Under the pieces are notes generated by a model that saw only the letters and a program-made list of their open reading frames with translations, made no database searches and was not told where the DNA came from. A program made the position numbers and the translations under genes. 57,116 nucleotides of DNA. It comes from Gammaproteobacteria bacterium. Its GTDB lineage: Bacteria > Pseudomonadota > Gammaproteobacteria > DSM-16500. Every line of letters starts with the position of its first letter. The first letter of the stretch is position 1. Below are positions 37,622 through 46,116 of this stretch, piece after piece. The stretch is from assembly GCA_013288655.1 (NCBI GenBank), contig JABDBK010000007.1:1-57116 (forward strand), written 5' to 3'.

Positions 37622-39233
37622 GTTACGCATCATACTCGCTCAATTGAATCTATGCGTTGGTGATATTCCATATAATTTAAACAAACTTAGGGATGCTGCA
37701 AAGCTGGCTCGCGATACTTTAACAGCTGATGTTATTGTATTCCCAGAATTAAGTATCACTGGCTATCCTCCTGAAGATCTATTGTTTCGAAAAGCATTTC
37801 TAGATGAAGCAACAGAAGCATTATATGAATTTAAAAATACTATCGACGGAATTTATTGTGTGATAGGACATCCCTATAAAACCTCCGAAGGTTTATTTAA
37901 TGCCTGTTCTGTGATTTACGATGGTGAGATTCTAGGAACTTATCTCAAACAACACTTACCAAATTATGGTGTATTTGATGAATGCCGTTATTTCATTCCT
38001 GGTAACAAAAGCTGCATCATTTCCATGAAAGGAATTCCGGTAGGCATCACTATTTGCGAAGACCTTTGGTATGATGCACCGATACAGCAAGCCGCTAAAG
38101 ACGGTGCGCGAATTATTTTATCGCCCAATGCCTCACCTTTTGAAGTGGATAAACATGAAAATAGACAAATCACTTTAGCGAAACGCGCTAAAGCCGCAGG
38201 ATTACCTATTGTTTATGTGAATAATGTAGGCGGCCAGGATGATTTAATATTTGATGGCGGCTCTATGCTTGTTAATCAGGATGGAAAAATTTGTCAGCAT
38301 GCGGGTTTTTTTAATGAAAATTTATTACCCGTCGATGTTGAATTTACTACCACTGAAACAATCATAAAGTCTCAACCTATTGTCATTCCAACGAAGGAGC
38401 AACGAATATACGAGGCACTTGTATTAGGTGTTCGTGATTATGTTCATAAAAGCCATTTCAAAGGTGCTCTTATTGGCCTTTCTGGCGGGATAGATTCAGC
38501 ACTGTCTCTTGCGATCGCTGTCGATGCACTCGGACACGATAATGTCACAGCAGTACTTATGCCATCACGCTATACAGCAGATATGAGCAATGAAGATGCG
38601 ATCACACTTGCAAATAACTTAGGTGTACATTATGAAATCATTTCAATCGAACCTGTATTTGAAAGTTTTTTACAAACCTTAGCTCCTGTATTTGCTGGAA
38701 AAAAGCCAGATATTACTGAAGAAAATCTTCAATCACGTTGTCGCGGCATGATACTTATGGCCATGTCCAACAAAATGGGACGCATGGTTCTAACGACTGG
38801 CAATCGCAGTGAGCTTGCTGTGGGGTATTCAACGCTTTATGGCGACATGGCCGGTGGATTTTGCGTTTTAAAAGATGTTCCAAAACAATTAGTCTATCAG
38901 CTTGCTGATTATAGGAATCTCATAAACCCTGTCATACCACAACGCATCATAGACCGCCCACCTACTGCGGAACTTGCGCCCAATCAAAAAGATGAAGACA
39001 CTCTCCCGCCTTATCCCGTATTAGACAATATTCTCGATCTTTATCTCAATCAGGAATTAAGCATAGATGAGATCGTCGCACGTGATTTTCCACGCGTAAC
39101 GGTTGAAAAAGTGGTTCAAATGATTCATAAAAATGAATATAAACGTCGTCAATCGCCTTTAGGGGCACGCATAGACCATAAAGCGTTTGGAAAAGATAGA
39201 CGTTATCCTGTTGTGGCGGGGTTTAAAAAATAA
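37611..39233 (+). CDS. nadE: Glutamine-dependent NAD+ synthase
   Basis: 540 residues, the two-domain form. The N-terminal nitrilase-like glutaminase domain has the triad E46 (FPELSITGYPPEDL), K113 (YLKQHLPNYG) and C149 (TICEDLWYD). The C-terminal synthetase domain has the ATP-pyrophosphatase loop SGGIDS at 290-295. It amidates nicotinate adenine dinucleotide to NAD+. It is the third gene of the flavoprotein-ygfZ-nadE operon. Its stop codon lies in the first copy of a 26-bp direct repeat. Confidence 0.95.
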   Translation: MSTKLRIILAQLNLCVGDIPYNLNKLRDAAKLARDTLTADVIVFPELSITGYPPEDLLFRKAFLDEATEALYEFKNTIDGIYCVIGHPYKTSEGLFNACSVIYDGEILGTYLKQHLPNYGVFDECRYFIPGNKSCIISMKGIPVGITICEDLWYDAPIQQAAKDGARIILSPNASPFEVDKHENRQITLAKRAKAAGLPIVYVNNVGGQDDLIFDGGSMLVNQDGKICQHAGFFNENLLPVDVEFTTTETIIKSQPIVIPTKEQRIYEALVLGVRDYVHKSHFKGALIGLSGGIDSALSLAIAVDALGHDNVTAVLMPSRYTADMSNEDAITLANNLGVHYEIISIEPVFESFLQTLAPVFAGKKPDITEENLQSRCRGMILMAMSNKMGRMVLTTGNRSELAVGYSTLYGDMAGGFCVLKDVPKQLVYQLADYRNLINPVIPQRIIDRPPTAELAPNQKDEDTLPPYPVLDNILDLYLNQELSIDEIVARDFPRVTVEKVVQMIHKNEYKRRQSPLGARIDHKAFGKDRRYPVVAGFKK

Positions 39234-39251
39234 AATAGTATTATAATCAAT
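39226..39251 (+). repeat. 26-bp direct repeat, copy 1
   Basis: An AT-rich 26-bp sequence, containing AATAGTATTATAATCAAT, begins inside the last codons of nadE and is repeated exactly at 39334-39359, 108 bp downstream. The first copy supplies the nadE stop. Confidence 0.85.
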
Positions 39252-39333
39252 AGCTTTCCTTTAAAACAAATTGGTGTGACGCTGTCACCACAATTATAAC
39301 TTATTGAATTTAATTGATTTTGTCAAATATTAT

Positions 39334-39359
39334 AAAAATAAAATAGTATTATAATCAAT
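39334..39359 (+). repeat. 26-bp direct repeat, copy 2
   Basis: Exact second copy of the sequence at 39226-39251. The 82 nt between copies contain no gene. The arrangement suggests slipped-strand duplication or the footprint of an insertion or excision. The rest of the 39234-39459 gap is AT-rich leader sequence for the next gene. Confidence 0.85.
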
Positions 39360-39459
39360 CAGTTAATAATCTTCCTCTTAATAAAGTGTTAAAATTTAAT
39401 CGATATGATAGTATATATATAAAAATAATACATTTTATTGTAACGAGGAAAACTTAGCT

Positions 39460-40146
39460 ATGCCTCATAATTCGCAAAATTCGTATAATAATCCGATTGA
39501 ATGCGATGATATAGATGATATACAAGATCTAAATTTACCAGATGAATTGGATAAACAAGAAGTACCCTCAAAAATCCGAGTTTTTCTTCGAGCGTGTTTT
39601 GGACTTATTGCACCACCTATTGATGCTCTTATTGGTTTCGGAAATGATTATTTAAATTCAAAGAGTGGAGTTAAGTCGACTAATACGTTTGACAGCACAC
39701 GCAAGTGGAGTCGCTATGGAGCCCTTCTTGGATTTGCTATAGGTTTGGCGGTAGCATTTGCCGTGCCTGTTCCAGGTAGTACACTTTTATATGTTATAGG
39801 CATTACTGCATGTCACATTTATATTCCTTCTTTTGGATTACGAATGCTTGGTGCAATGTTTGGTGGTAAAGATGATTATGATAAAGCATCAAAAACTGAC
39901 CTTATCGAAAGCAACTTCGCACGAAAGAGGGAAGCTAAAACTCGGGCAACACTTATGATCTATACTGTTTTATTTGGTGTTGAAGCGGCTAAAAAAATCA
40001 ATGAAAGATTAGAATATGATAAAAATCCTGATACCTACGCTCCACCAATAAAGAAACGTAATAATAACCCACCAGCACCAGCCTTGGAAGCGAAGGAAAC
40101 TCTTTCGGATTATTTAAATAGAAGAAGGAGAATGGGCGACTTGTAA
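39460..40146 (+). CDS. Membrane orphan, effector-like
   Basis: 228 residues, not recognised. The N-terminal 36 residues are acidic and Asn/Asp-rich (ECDDIDDIQDLNLPDELD). A weak hydrophobic stretch at about 40-60 is followed by two strong spans (about 86-104 and 107-130) forming a likely membrane hairpin. The C-terminal tail is charged, Pro/Asn/Arg-rich and ends RRRRMGDL. There is no signal peptide. A GAGG site about 11 nt upstream supports the start. It converges on bamD across a 21-bp-stem hairpin. Such proteins occur among effectors of intracellular bacteria; that role is inferred only. Confidence 0.5.
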   Translation: MPHNSQNSYNNPIECDDIDDIQDLNLPDELDKQEVPSKIRVFLRACFGLIAPPIDALIGFGNDYLNSKSGVKSTNTFDSTRKWSRYGALLGFAIGLAVAFAVPVPGSTLLYVIGITACHIYIPSFGLRMLGAMFGGKDDYDKASKTDLIESNFARKREAKTRATLMIYTVLFGVEAAKKINERLEYDKNPDTYAPPIKKRNNNPPAPALEAKETLSDYLNRRRRMGDL

Positions 40147-40163
40147 GAACTTCGCCTATTTGA

Positions 40164-40213
40164 GCTGCCTTGAGTTATCTCTTTATACATTGAAAGAGAT
40201 AACTCAAGGCAGC
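40164..40213. repeat. Perfect 21-bp-stem hairpin between convergent genes
   Basis: The left arm at 40164-40184 begins GCTGCCTTGAGTTATC, the right arm at 40193-40213 is its perfect complement, and the loop is 8 nt (ATACATTG). It separates the stops of the membrane orphan and bamD. Nineteen nucleotides of the left arm (40167-40185) recur at 53269-53287. It may be a bidirectional terminator, but there is no T-tract. Confidence 0.85.
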
Positions 40214-40230
40214 CGTAGTCTATGGTACAG

Positions 40231-41010
40231 CTAGCTTTGACTAGCCTCTTTAACATAACTCGAATTAGGAAAATTATATTGCAACACCGCCATCGTCTCT
40301 TGCTCATTAGCTTTTAATTGCAGCGCTCTATAAGACTTAGCCATAATGACCAAAGCATCAGCAACCGCAGGTGCACCTTGGTAATGTCTCACGACGATAT
40401 TGGCTCGATTCGCTGCTGCCACATAAGCTTCCCTATCATAATAATATTGCGCCACTTGCAGCTCATGGTTTGCGAGAGTGTTTCGCAAATAAATCATATA
40501 TTGACGCGCAGCGGGTGCATATTTGCTGTCAGGGAAACGCTCAACCAATTCTGCAAAATCATCATAGGATTTTTTAATTTGATTCAAATCGCGGGTTGCG
40601 AGATCGACGGCAAAAATACGCTCGAACACTCCCATATTTTGGAAATAATTTGATAAACCACGCATATAATAGGCATAATCCACATGCGGATTAGTCGGAT
40701 GCGAATGGATAAATCGGTCCGCTGACGTTTCTGCAAGTGCATAATCGTCTGTCATATAATAGGCATAAATAATCTGCAATTGAGCAATTTCGGTATGATG
40801 TCCCAAAGGATATTGAACATCTAAAGCTTCAAAGCGCTTAATAGCTTCGCGATAACTATGATCACGCATCGCCTTTTCACCCTTTTCAAAAATTTGTTCG
40901 CCCGTTTCGCCTTTATAAGCATCGGCCGGATCGGAGGTGCTAGCGCAACCTACCATCATGGCAAAAAGTAAAGCTAATGCACTTAACCTAACAAATTTTA
41001 TGGTGCTCAT
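40231..41010 (-). CDS. bamD: Outer-membrane assembly lipoprotein BamD
   Basis: 259 residues from ATG 41010 (AAGGA 8 nt upstream). BamD is an essential lipoprotein of the BAM complex that inserts beta-barrel proteins in the outer membrane. The signal peptide ends in a lipobox, FAMMVGC, with the lipidated C22. TPR-like repeats follow: EQIFEKGEKAMRDHSYREAI, YPLGHHTEIAQLQIIYAYY and PTNPHVDYAYYMRGLSNY. A longer frame from 41100 would overlap rluD's start and is rejected. It is divergent from rluD, as in many gammaproteobacteria. Confidence 0.95.
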   Translation of the reverse strand: MSTIKFVRLSALALLFAMMVGCASTSDPADAYKGETGEQIFEKGEKAMRDHSYREAIKRFEALDVQYPLGHHTEIAQLQIIYAYYMTDDYALAETSADRFIHSHPTNPHVDYAYYMRGLSNYFQNMGVFERIFAVDLATRDLNQIKKSYDDFAELVERFPDSKYAPAARQYMIYLRNTLANHELQVAQYYYDREAYVAAANRANIVVRHYQGAPAVADALVIMAKSYRALQLKANEQETMAVLQYNFPNSSYVKEASQS

Positions 41011-41098
41011 TTCATATTCCTTCAGAACGCTACGAATGGCGTGCATTGTAAACGAATTTTTGTCATCATTCACGCTATAAAACTGGAAACCATAAACC

Positions 41099-42061
41099 AT
41101 GACGAAAAAAATTCAACAAACCCTCATCATGCCCGATCATTTAGGCGGAATGCGCCTGGATCAAGCACTTAGCAAGCTTTTAACAGAGTACTCGAGAACG
41201 CAAATACAAGAGTGGATCAAAAAAAACGAAATTACAGTGAATGACAATATCGCAAGAGCGCGGGACACCGTTTTGGGCGGTGAAAAAATAGACATTCTTG
41301 CTACCATGAAGTCCTATCCTGCATGGGAAGCACAAGCTATAGCCTTAGATATTATTTTTGAAGATGATTCACTACTTATTATTAATAAACCAGCAGGAAT
41401 GGTAGTACATCCTGGAGCAGGCAATGCAAGTCATACCTTATTAAATGCTTTGCTGCATCATGCTCCAGCACTTCAAGCCCTACCCCGCGCAGGGATTATC
41501 CATCGTCTAGATAAAAATACGTCAGGTTTGCTAGTTATTGCTAAAACCGATATAGCATTTAAGAAGTTAAGTGATCAGCTCAAAAAACACACCGTATCAC
41601 GCATTTATCAAGCGATAGTCGCAGGTGTTCTAACCGGCGGTGGTACCATAGATGAACCCATAGGAAGGCATCCTATACAACGTAAACGCATGAGCGTGAT
41701 TGAAACAGGAAAACCTGCCATCACGCATTATCGTATTGTCGAAAAATACCGTGCCTATACTCGCGTAAAAGTCCAACTTGAAACAGGCAGGACCCATCAA
41801 ATTCGTGTACATTTTTCCTATAAACATCATGCTTTATTGGGCGATCAAACCTATGGTGGTCGATTACAGCTTCCTAAAGGCGCATCACCCGAACTCATTC
41901 AAACGTTACGCACGTTTAAACGCCAGGCATTACATGCTAGTGAACTGGGACTCATTCATCCAGAAACTGGACAAGAACTACGCTTCCATGCACCCTTACC
42001 AACTGATATGATAGAGCTTATTAACACGCTAAAAACGGATACAACTTATGATGTCTTCTGA
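41099..42061 (+). CDS. rluD: 23S rRNA pseudouridine synthase RluD
   Basis: 320 residues. RluD makes the pseudouridines of helix 69 of 23S rRNA (positions 1911/1915/1917 in E. coli). An N-terminal S4 domain (about 16-65, MRLDQALSKLL) is followed by the catalytic domain with D138 in IIHRLDKNTSGLLVIAKT, and RTHQIRVH. The order bamD (divergent)-rluD-pgeF is normally compact; here a membrane protein and an orphan lie between rluD and pgeF. Its stop overlaps the next gene by 14 nt. Confidence 0.94.
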   Translation: MTKKIQQTLIMPDHLGGMRLDQALSKLLTEYSRTQIQEWIKKNEITVNDNIARARDTVLGGEKIDILATMKSYPAWEAQAIALDIIFEDDSLLIINKPAGMVVHPGAGNASHTLLNALLHHAPALQALPRAGIIHRLDKNTSGLLVIAKTDIAFKKLSDQLKKHTVSRIYQAIVAGVLTGGGTIDEPIGRHPIQRKRMSVIETGKPAITHYRIVEKYRAYTRVKVQLETGRTHQIRVHFSYKHHALLGDQTYGGRLQLPKGASPELIQTLRTFKRQALHASELGLIHPETGQELRFHAPLPTDMIELINTLKTDTTYDVF

Positions 42062-42878
42062 CAACACCATGATCAGCAAACCCTATGACTTTACTGTTCT
42101 CTGCATTCTGAAAGAAGCATGGCAACGCACCCATGGCGCTAAAGCTGTCATGTGGGCAAGCATGGTTACCTATCTTATTGCATCGATTTTAATCTTGATG
42201 ATTGGCTATGTAAGCATGTCATTCTGGTTCATGGGTAACTTTACTGCTGAAATCATGAAATATTCGCCGGAAACAGAAAGTTACAAATCGGGTCTTGAAT
42301 GGATAAGATGGTTGTTTTTATTTCCTATGCATACGGGTATTTTATTACTCGCAGTCAGAAGATCTGTCGATTTACCTATACATATCAAACAAGTTTTTAG
42401 TCCCTATAAACTTTATTTACCATTATTAGTGATTGGTTTATTACTTTTTTGTTTAATTTCACTTTCAAAAACGATATTACAATTAAGCTATGATCACATA
42501 CCTGATTACATAACGGTATTTACTATTCTCGATATGTTTTTAACTTTATTTTTCTCTGTTTGGCTAACCTTTGCAGCCTTGCTCGTCATAGAAAAACATC
42601 TCAATATCTTCAATGCTCTCAAAACATCGCTTTCAAGCTTCAAACAACACTGGCTTAAAATTATTTTAATTCTTATGTTTATCGTTGTGCCTTATTTTAT
42701 TGTTGCAAACGTGTTGTTGTTTACCCCTACTTTTATGATCTTAGGTGCATCTCAAGTTTTTTGGATAGTATGGGGAATTTTGGTAGGTTTGCTTGTGCTT
42801 TCATCGATGTGGGTCATTCCTATGTTTCTGAATATAGGTGGAGTGCTTTATCGGATTATGTTTGGGGTGAATAGATGA
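42048..42878 (+). CDS. Six-span integral membrane protein, unknown
   Basis: 276 residues with about six hydrophobic spans (roughly 33-58, 84-104, 122-142, 156-181, 203-226, 231-258) and short charged loops. It overlaps rluD by 14 nt and is probably translationally coupled. No transport or enzyme motif was recognised. The pattern resembles small uncharacterised inner-membrane proteins of Legionella-like bacteria, but no family can be named from sequence alone. Its stop is followed at once by a hairpin. Confidence 0.6.
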   Translation: MMSSDNTMISKPYDFTVLCILKEAWQRTHGAKAVMWASMVTYLIASILILMIGYVSMSFWFMGNFTAEIMKYSPETESYKSGLEWIRWLFLFPMHTGILLLAVRRSVDLPIHIKQVFSPYKLYLPLLVIGLLLFCLISLSKTILQLSYDHIPDYITVFTILDMFLTLFFSVWLTFAALLVIEKHLNIFNALKTSLSSFKQHWLKIILILMFIVVPYFIVANVLLFTPTFMILGASQVFWIVWGILVGLLVLSSMWVIPMFLNIGGVLYRIMFGVNR

Positions 42879-42881
42879 AAT

Positions 42882-42899
42882 GGTGGGCTGATGCCCACC
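42882..42899. repeat. Short REP-like hairpin GGTGGGC/GCCCACC
   Basis: GGTGGGC-TGAT-GCCCACC is a 7-bp perfect stem with a 4-nt loop, between the convergent membrane gene and the 313-residue orphan. The sequence resembles the GTGGGC-type palindromic repeats seen in many proteobacterial genomes. A T-run (AAAAATC on plus, read as T on minus) precedes it on the minus strand, so terminator function is uncertain. Confidence 0.6.
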
Positions 42900-42910
42900 C
42901 TACAAAAATC

Positions 42911-43852
42911 TTATAATATCGAATGTCCAAGAGGACTCTTAGGATCCAAATTCAAATCAGCAAATTCTTTCACTCGTTCATCTATAGGAGCAAACAATGG
43001 CGGAGAAAACTTAATCTCATCTTGTGGCGGAGAAGCCGACACCGAGTCGACATTTCCCAACCCCGGCACAATAAACTGCGACATTGATGAACTAGGCGAT
43101 ACTACAGGTGCATCAGCAGCTTCTGGTTTACTCTCAGCTACAGCTTTTTTTTGCTCTTGCTTCTTGGTACATTGTTCTACAATTTTAGCTATCGATCCTA
43201 CCGCAGCACCTGAAATAAACATTCCCGTTGATATAGTTGAGATTATACCAAATGATGCAAATACAGCCATAAAAGCAGCAGCAGTAATCAACATGGATGT
43301 ACCCAACTCAACTGCAGCAAATAACAATTTACGTTTTGCTATTTTTCTTTCCTCAGGATCGGTAGTCTTATATAATTTATAAGCTTTATAGACAAAATCT
43401 ATAAAATATTTAGCTGTAAGCAATGCAGGAAGTACCGCAGGCAATATAGGTATTAAAGCTAAGGTTATAGGCGATACTGCGCCAATCATGCCTAGTGTGG
43501 ATAATTGACCTATGATAAGTGTTACACTAAGTCCTATGCCAGTCCCTGTAAACACCGTCCCTAAAGCACCCTTCGTAAGACGAGCATGATATATACCCTT
43601 ATCTTTCAGCTTGTTCCTCTTTTCTTCAAGCTCTTCATCATAAGCAAGCTTCAAAGTTTTATATGCACTCTTATATCCTTCTCCAAAATGAACAGCAAAC
43701 ATCACACCGCCAATAATGAATGCCCCTATCTCCTGTAGTATACTTTGCACACTTTTAGATGCAGATTTTTGTACAATGCCTTGGAAAGCAAAATAGGCAT
43801 CATCAAGAAAATCGAGCGGTTTTTTAATCAAATCAAATATTCTAGATAACAT
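42911..43852 (-). CDS. Multi-span orphan with Ser/Pro-rich tail, effector-like
   Basis: 313 residues, not recognised. Hydrophobic spans lie at about 41-58, 97-118, 121-148, 176-202 and 205-224. They are separated by a charged linker (KLAYDEELEEKRNKLKDKG) and followed by a ~90-residue soluble tail rich in Ser, Pro, Glu and Lys. There is no signal peptide. It sits between rluD and pgeF, genes that are usually adjacent, and is preceded by a Fur-box-like sequence. Together this fits an acquired, possibly iron-responsive, secreted or membrane protein; the function is unknown. Confidence 0.55.
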   Translation of the reverse strand: MLSRIFDLIKKPLDFLDDAYFAFQGIVQKSASKSVQSILQEIGAFIIGGVMFAVHFGEGYKSAYKTLKLAYDEELEEKRNKLKDKGIYHARLTKGALGTVFTGTGIGLSVTLIIGQLSTLGMIGAVSPITLALIPILPAVLPALLTAKYFIDFVYKAYKLYKTTDPEERKIAKRKLLFAAVELGTSMLITAAAFMAVFASFGIISTISTGMFISGAAVGSIAKIVEQCTKKQEQKKAVAESKPEAADAPVVSPSSSMSQFIVPGLGNVDSVSASPPQDEIKFSPPLFAPIDERVKEFADLNLDPKSPLGHSIL

Positions 43853-43890
43853 TTTCCACCCCTTATTTATATTTTATTAAAAACATTTTA

Positions 43891-43912
43891 AATGATAATG
43901 ATTATTATTCGC
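43891..43912 (-). promoter_or_regulatory. Fur-box-like operator
   Basis: From 43894 the plus strand reads GATAATGATTATTATTC, matching 15 of 19 positions of the classical Fur consensus GATAATGATAATCATTATC. It lies 42-60 bp upstream of the 313-residue orphan's ATG, inside the expected promoter region. Repression by Fur-iron is inferred. It is also 110 bp upstream of pgeF, so it could act there instead. Confidence 0.45.
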
Positions 43913-44021
43913 GTTGTCTAGTCTAAATTTATTAAGCTTTATTATTGTGTGCTTTTAAGCTTAAGGATATATTAATAAACAATCTTGATATTTCTTTATT
44001 ATTCAGTTAATTTTAGGTGCT

Positions 44022-44723
44022 ATGATAGAACCTACTTTTATTCAACCCAACTGGCCTGCTCCTAAAAACGTAAACGCGTTTTCGACATTACGACAAGGCG
44101 GAATCAGCGCAGAAAATTTACAAACAAACCAGCGTATCTTAAACATATCCCTTAAACTTCCTCATGAACCCATATGGCTTAATCAAATTCATAGCAATAT
44201 AGCCATCCCTGCTTCGGAAAAAGTGAGATATCAAGAAGCCGATGCGAGCTATACCGATCAAAGCCATACAGTATGTGCGGTGTTAACGGCTGATTGCTTA
44301 CCTATCTTATTATGTAACCGCCAAGGCAGCTATGTTGCAGCCATACATGCAGGCTGGCGTGGATTGCAAAAACAGATTATAGACCGCACATTAGACAAGA
44401 TACCATGCGATCCGAAGGATTTAATGGCTTGGCTAGGGCCTGCTATTGGGCCAAAACACTTTGAAGTGGGTGATGAAGTCAGAGATTTATTCATAACCAT
44501 GGATAAAGATTTAATGAGTGCTTTTACAAACTCTATAAACCATCGTTGGTTGTGTGATTTATATGCTATTGCCAGATTACAACTAAAAAAGCGTCTTATC
44601 ACTCAAATATACGGTGGTGACTATTGTACTTATTCCGATCCAAATAAATTTTATTCTTATCGACGCGATGGAGCAAAAACTGGACGTATGGCTAGCTTAA
44701 TCTGGATTAATAGTTCATTATAG
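44022..44723 (+). CDS. pgeF: YfiH/LACC1-family purine nucleoside phosphorylase (polyphenol oxidase family)
   Basis: 233 residues, as in the YfiH family. Members show purine nucleoside phosphorylase and adenosine deaminase activities, and E. coli PgeF edits peptidoglycan precursors. The zinc ligands are visible: H57 in WLNQIHSN, C92 in TADCLPILLC and H109 in AIHAGWRG. C-terminal YCTYSDPNKFYSYRRDG is also conserved. Normally next to rluD; here ~1.9 kb separates them. It is 34 nt upstream of the Do protease gene. Confidence 0.9.
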   Translation: MIEPTFIQPNWPAPKNVNAFSTLRQGGISAENLQTNQRILNISLKLPHEPIWLNQIHSNIAIPASEKVRYQEADASYTDQSHTVCAVLTADCLPILLCNRQGSYVAAIHAGWRGLQKQIIDRTLDKIPCDPKDLMAWLGPAIGPKHFEVGDEVRDLFITMDKDLMSAFTNSINHRWLCDLYAIARLQLKKRLITQIYGGDYCTYSDPNKFYSYRRDGAKTGRMASLIWINSSL

Positions 44724-44757
44724 GTAATAAATCATTCATTTAGAGGAAATAGACCTC

Positions 44758-46116
44758 ATGAACCATATTAAATACACGATAGCTTCACTCATTGCGCTAA
44801 TCGGTTTCATTTTTTATATCGATAGTTACGCGATCGCTTTTACCAATAATAGTTTAGCTCCTATGCTAGAAAGAGCCTCGCCCTCAGTAGTTAATGTGAA
44901 ATCTCAAATCAAGATTTCGGATCTGGAAACTATCATAAAACTCCAAAAGGAAAATCGTTTAAAAGGTAGAAATGATCCTATCCCTGATAAAATCACATCT
45001 ATTGCTTCAGGAGTCATTGTCGATGCACAAAACGGTTATATTTTAACTAACGCTCATGTCATCGACGAAGCTCAATCGGTCGTTGTAACACTCGATGATG
45101 GACGTCACTATAATGCAAAAATTATCGGTTTTGATAAAACCTCCGACATTGGACTCCTCCAAGTAAAAGCAAAAAATTTAGTCGCTATTCCCATTGGGAA
45201 CTCTGACAATTTAAAAGTAGGTGATATTGTTGCCGCTATTGGTAATCCTTTCGGATTAAACCAAACGGTAACATCAGGTATTGTCAGTGCATTAGGTCGA
45301 ACAGCCTTAGGCATAGAATCTTACGAAAACTTCATTCAAACGGATGCTTCCATCAATTCTGGGAACTCTGGCGGCGCACTTATTAATACGCAAGGCCAAC
45401 TCATAGGTATCAATACCGCTATTCTTGGACCTAACCAGGGAAATGTGGGCATAGGTTTTGCTATTCCTAGTAATATTGCCATTACCGTCATGAAACAACT
45501 TATACAATATGGGGATGTAAAACGCGGCGCTCTAGGAATAAGCGCTCAAGATATTTCTCCCGATCTTGCAACAGCATTTAATTTAAACGCACAAAAAGGT
45601 GCTGTAGTCACATTAGTGATACCTAATTCTCCAGCAGCTGCCAGTGGCCTTCAAGCTGGTGACATCATTACCTCTATCAATGGTAATCCTATTAAAAAAG
45701 CCAACGATGTCGTCAGCGCTATTGCATTTTTGCGTGTAGATTCTAAAGCAAACATGACTATTTTACGCAATAACAAACCCATGACGGTCAATGTCACGGT
45801 TACCGATCTCAAAAAACGTAAAGAATTAAGCGAACAAATCAATCCGTTTTTATATGGCGTGGGTTTAAAAGATTTAAGTATTTATAGTCCATTGCAAGGT
45901 CAAATTGATGGCGTCGTAGTCCTCTCTGTTGAAGAAGGTAGTCATGCCTGGAATGCAGATTTATTGCCTGGCGATGTCATTGTTTCGGCAAACCAACAAA
46001 AAGTAACGAGCGTCGACAGTCTTAATAAAATTGCCTCGGCTGCAAAAAAATCGCTGCTGCTTAATGTATTACGCGGGAATGGAGCTTTGTATTTGGTGAT
46101 TAGCCAAGAGCAATAA
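44758..46116 (+). CDS. Do-family periplasmic serine protease (DegQ/DegP-like)
   Basis: 452 residues. Periplasmic chaperone-protease for misfolded envelope proteins. A signal anchor or signal peptide spans about 5-27. The catalytic triad is H100 (LTNAHVID), D130 (KTSDIGLLQV) and S204 (NSGNSGGALIN). Two PDZ domains follow (about 255-345 and 360-450). The length is close to DegQ, lacking the long Q-linker of DegP, but the two cannot be firmly separated here. AGAGGAA precedes the ATG. Its 3' end overlaps mlaB tail to tail by 17 nt. Confidence 0.93.
   Translation: MNHIKYTIASLIALIGFIFYIDSYAIAFTNNSLAPMLERASPSVVNVKSQIKISDLETIIKLQKENRLKGRNDPIPDKITSIASGVIVDAQNGYILTNAHVIDEAQSVVVTLDDGRHYNAKIIGFDKTSDIGLLQVKAKNLVAIPIGNSDNLKVGDIVAAIGNPFGLNQTVTSGIVSALGRTALGIESYENFIQTDASINSGNSGGALINTQGQLIGINTAILGPNQGNVGIGFAIPSNIAITVMKQLIQYGDVKRGALGISAQDISPDLATAFNLNAQKGAVVTLVIPNSPAAASGLQAGDIITSINGNPIKKANDVVSAIAFLRVDSKANMTILRNNKPMTVNVTVTDLKKRKELSEQINPFLYGVGLKDLSIYSPLQGQIDGVVVLSVEEGSHAWNADLLPGDVIVSANQQKVTSVDSLNKIASAAKKSLLLNVLRGNGALYLVISQEQ

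Noticed and set aside
42891-43382. A 163-residue plus-strand frame opposite the 313-residue orphan.
   Set aside because: Antisense shadow of the Ser/Pro-rich tail, without a ribosome site.
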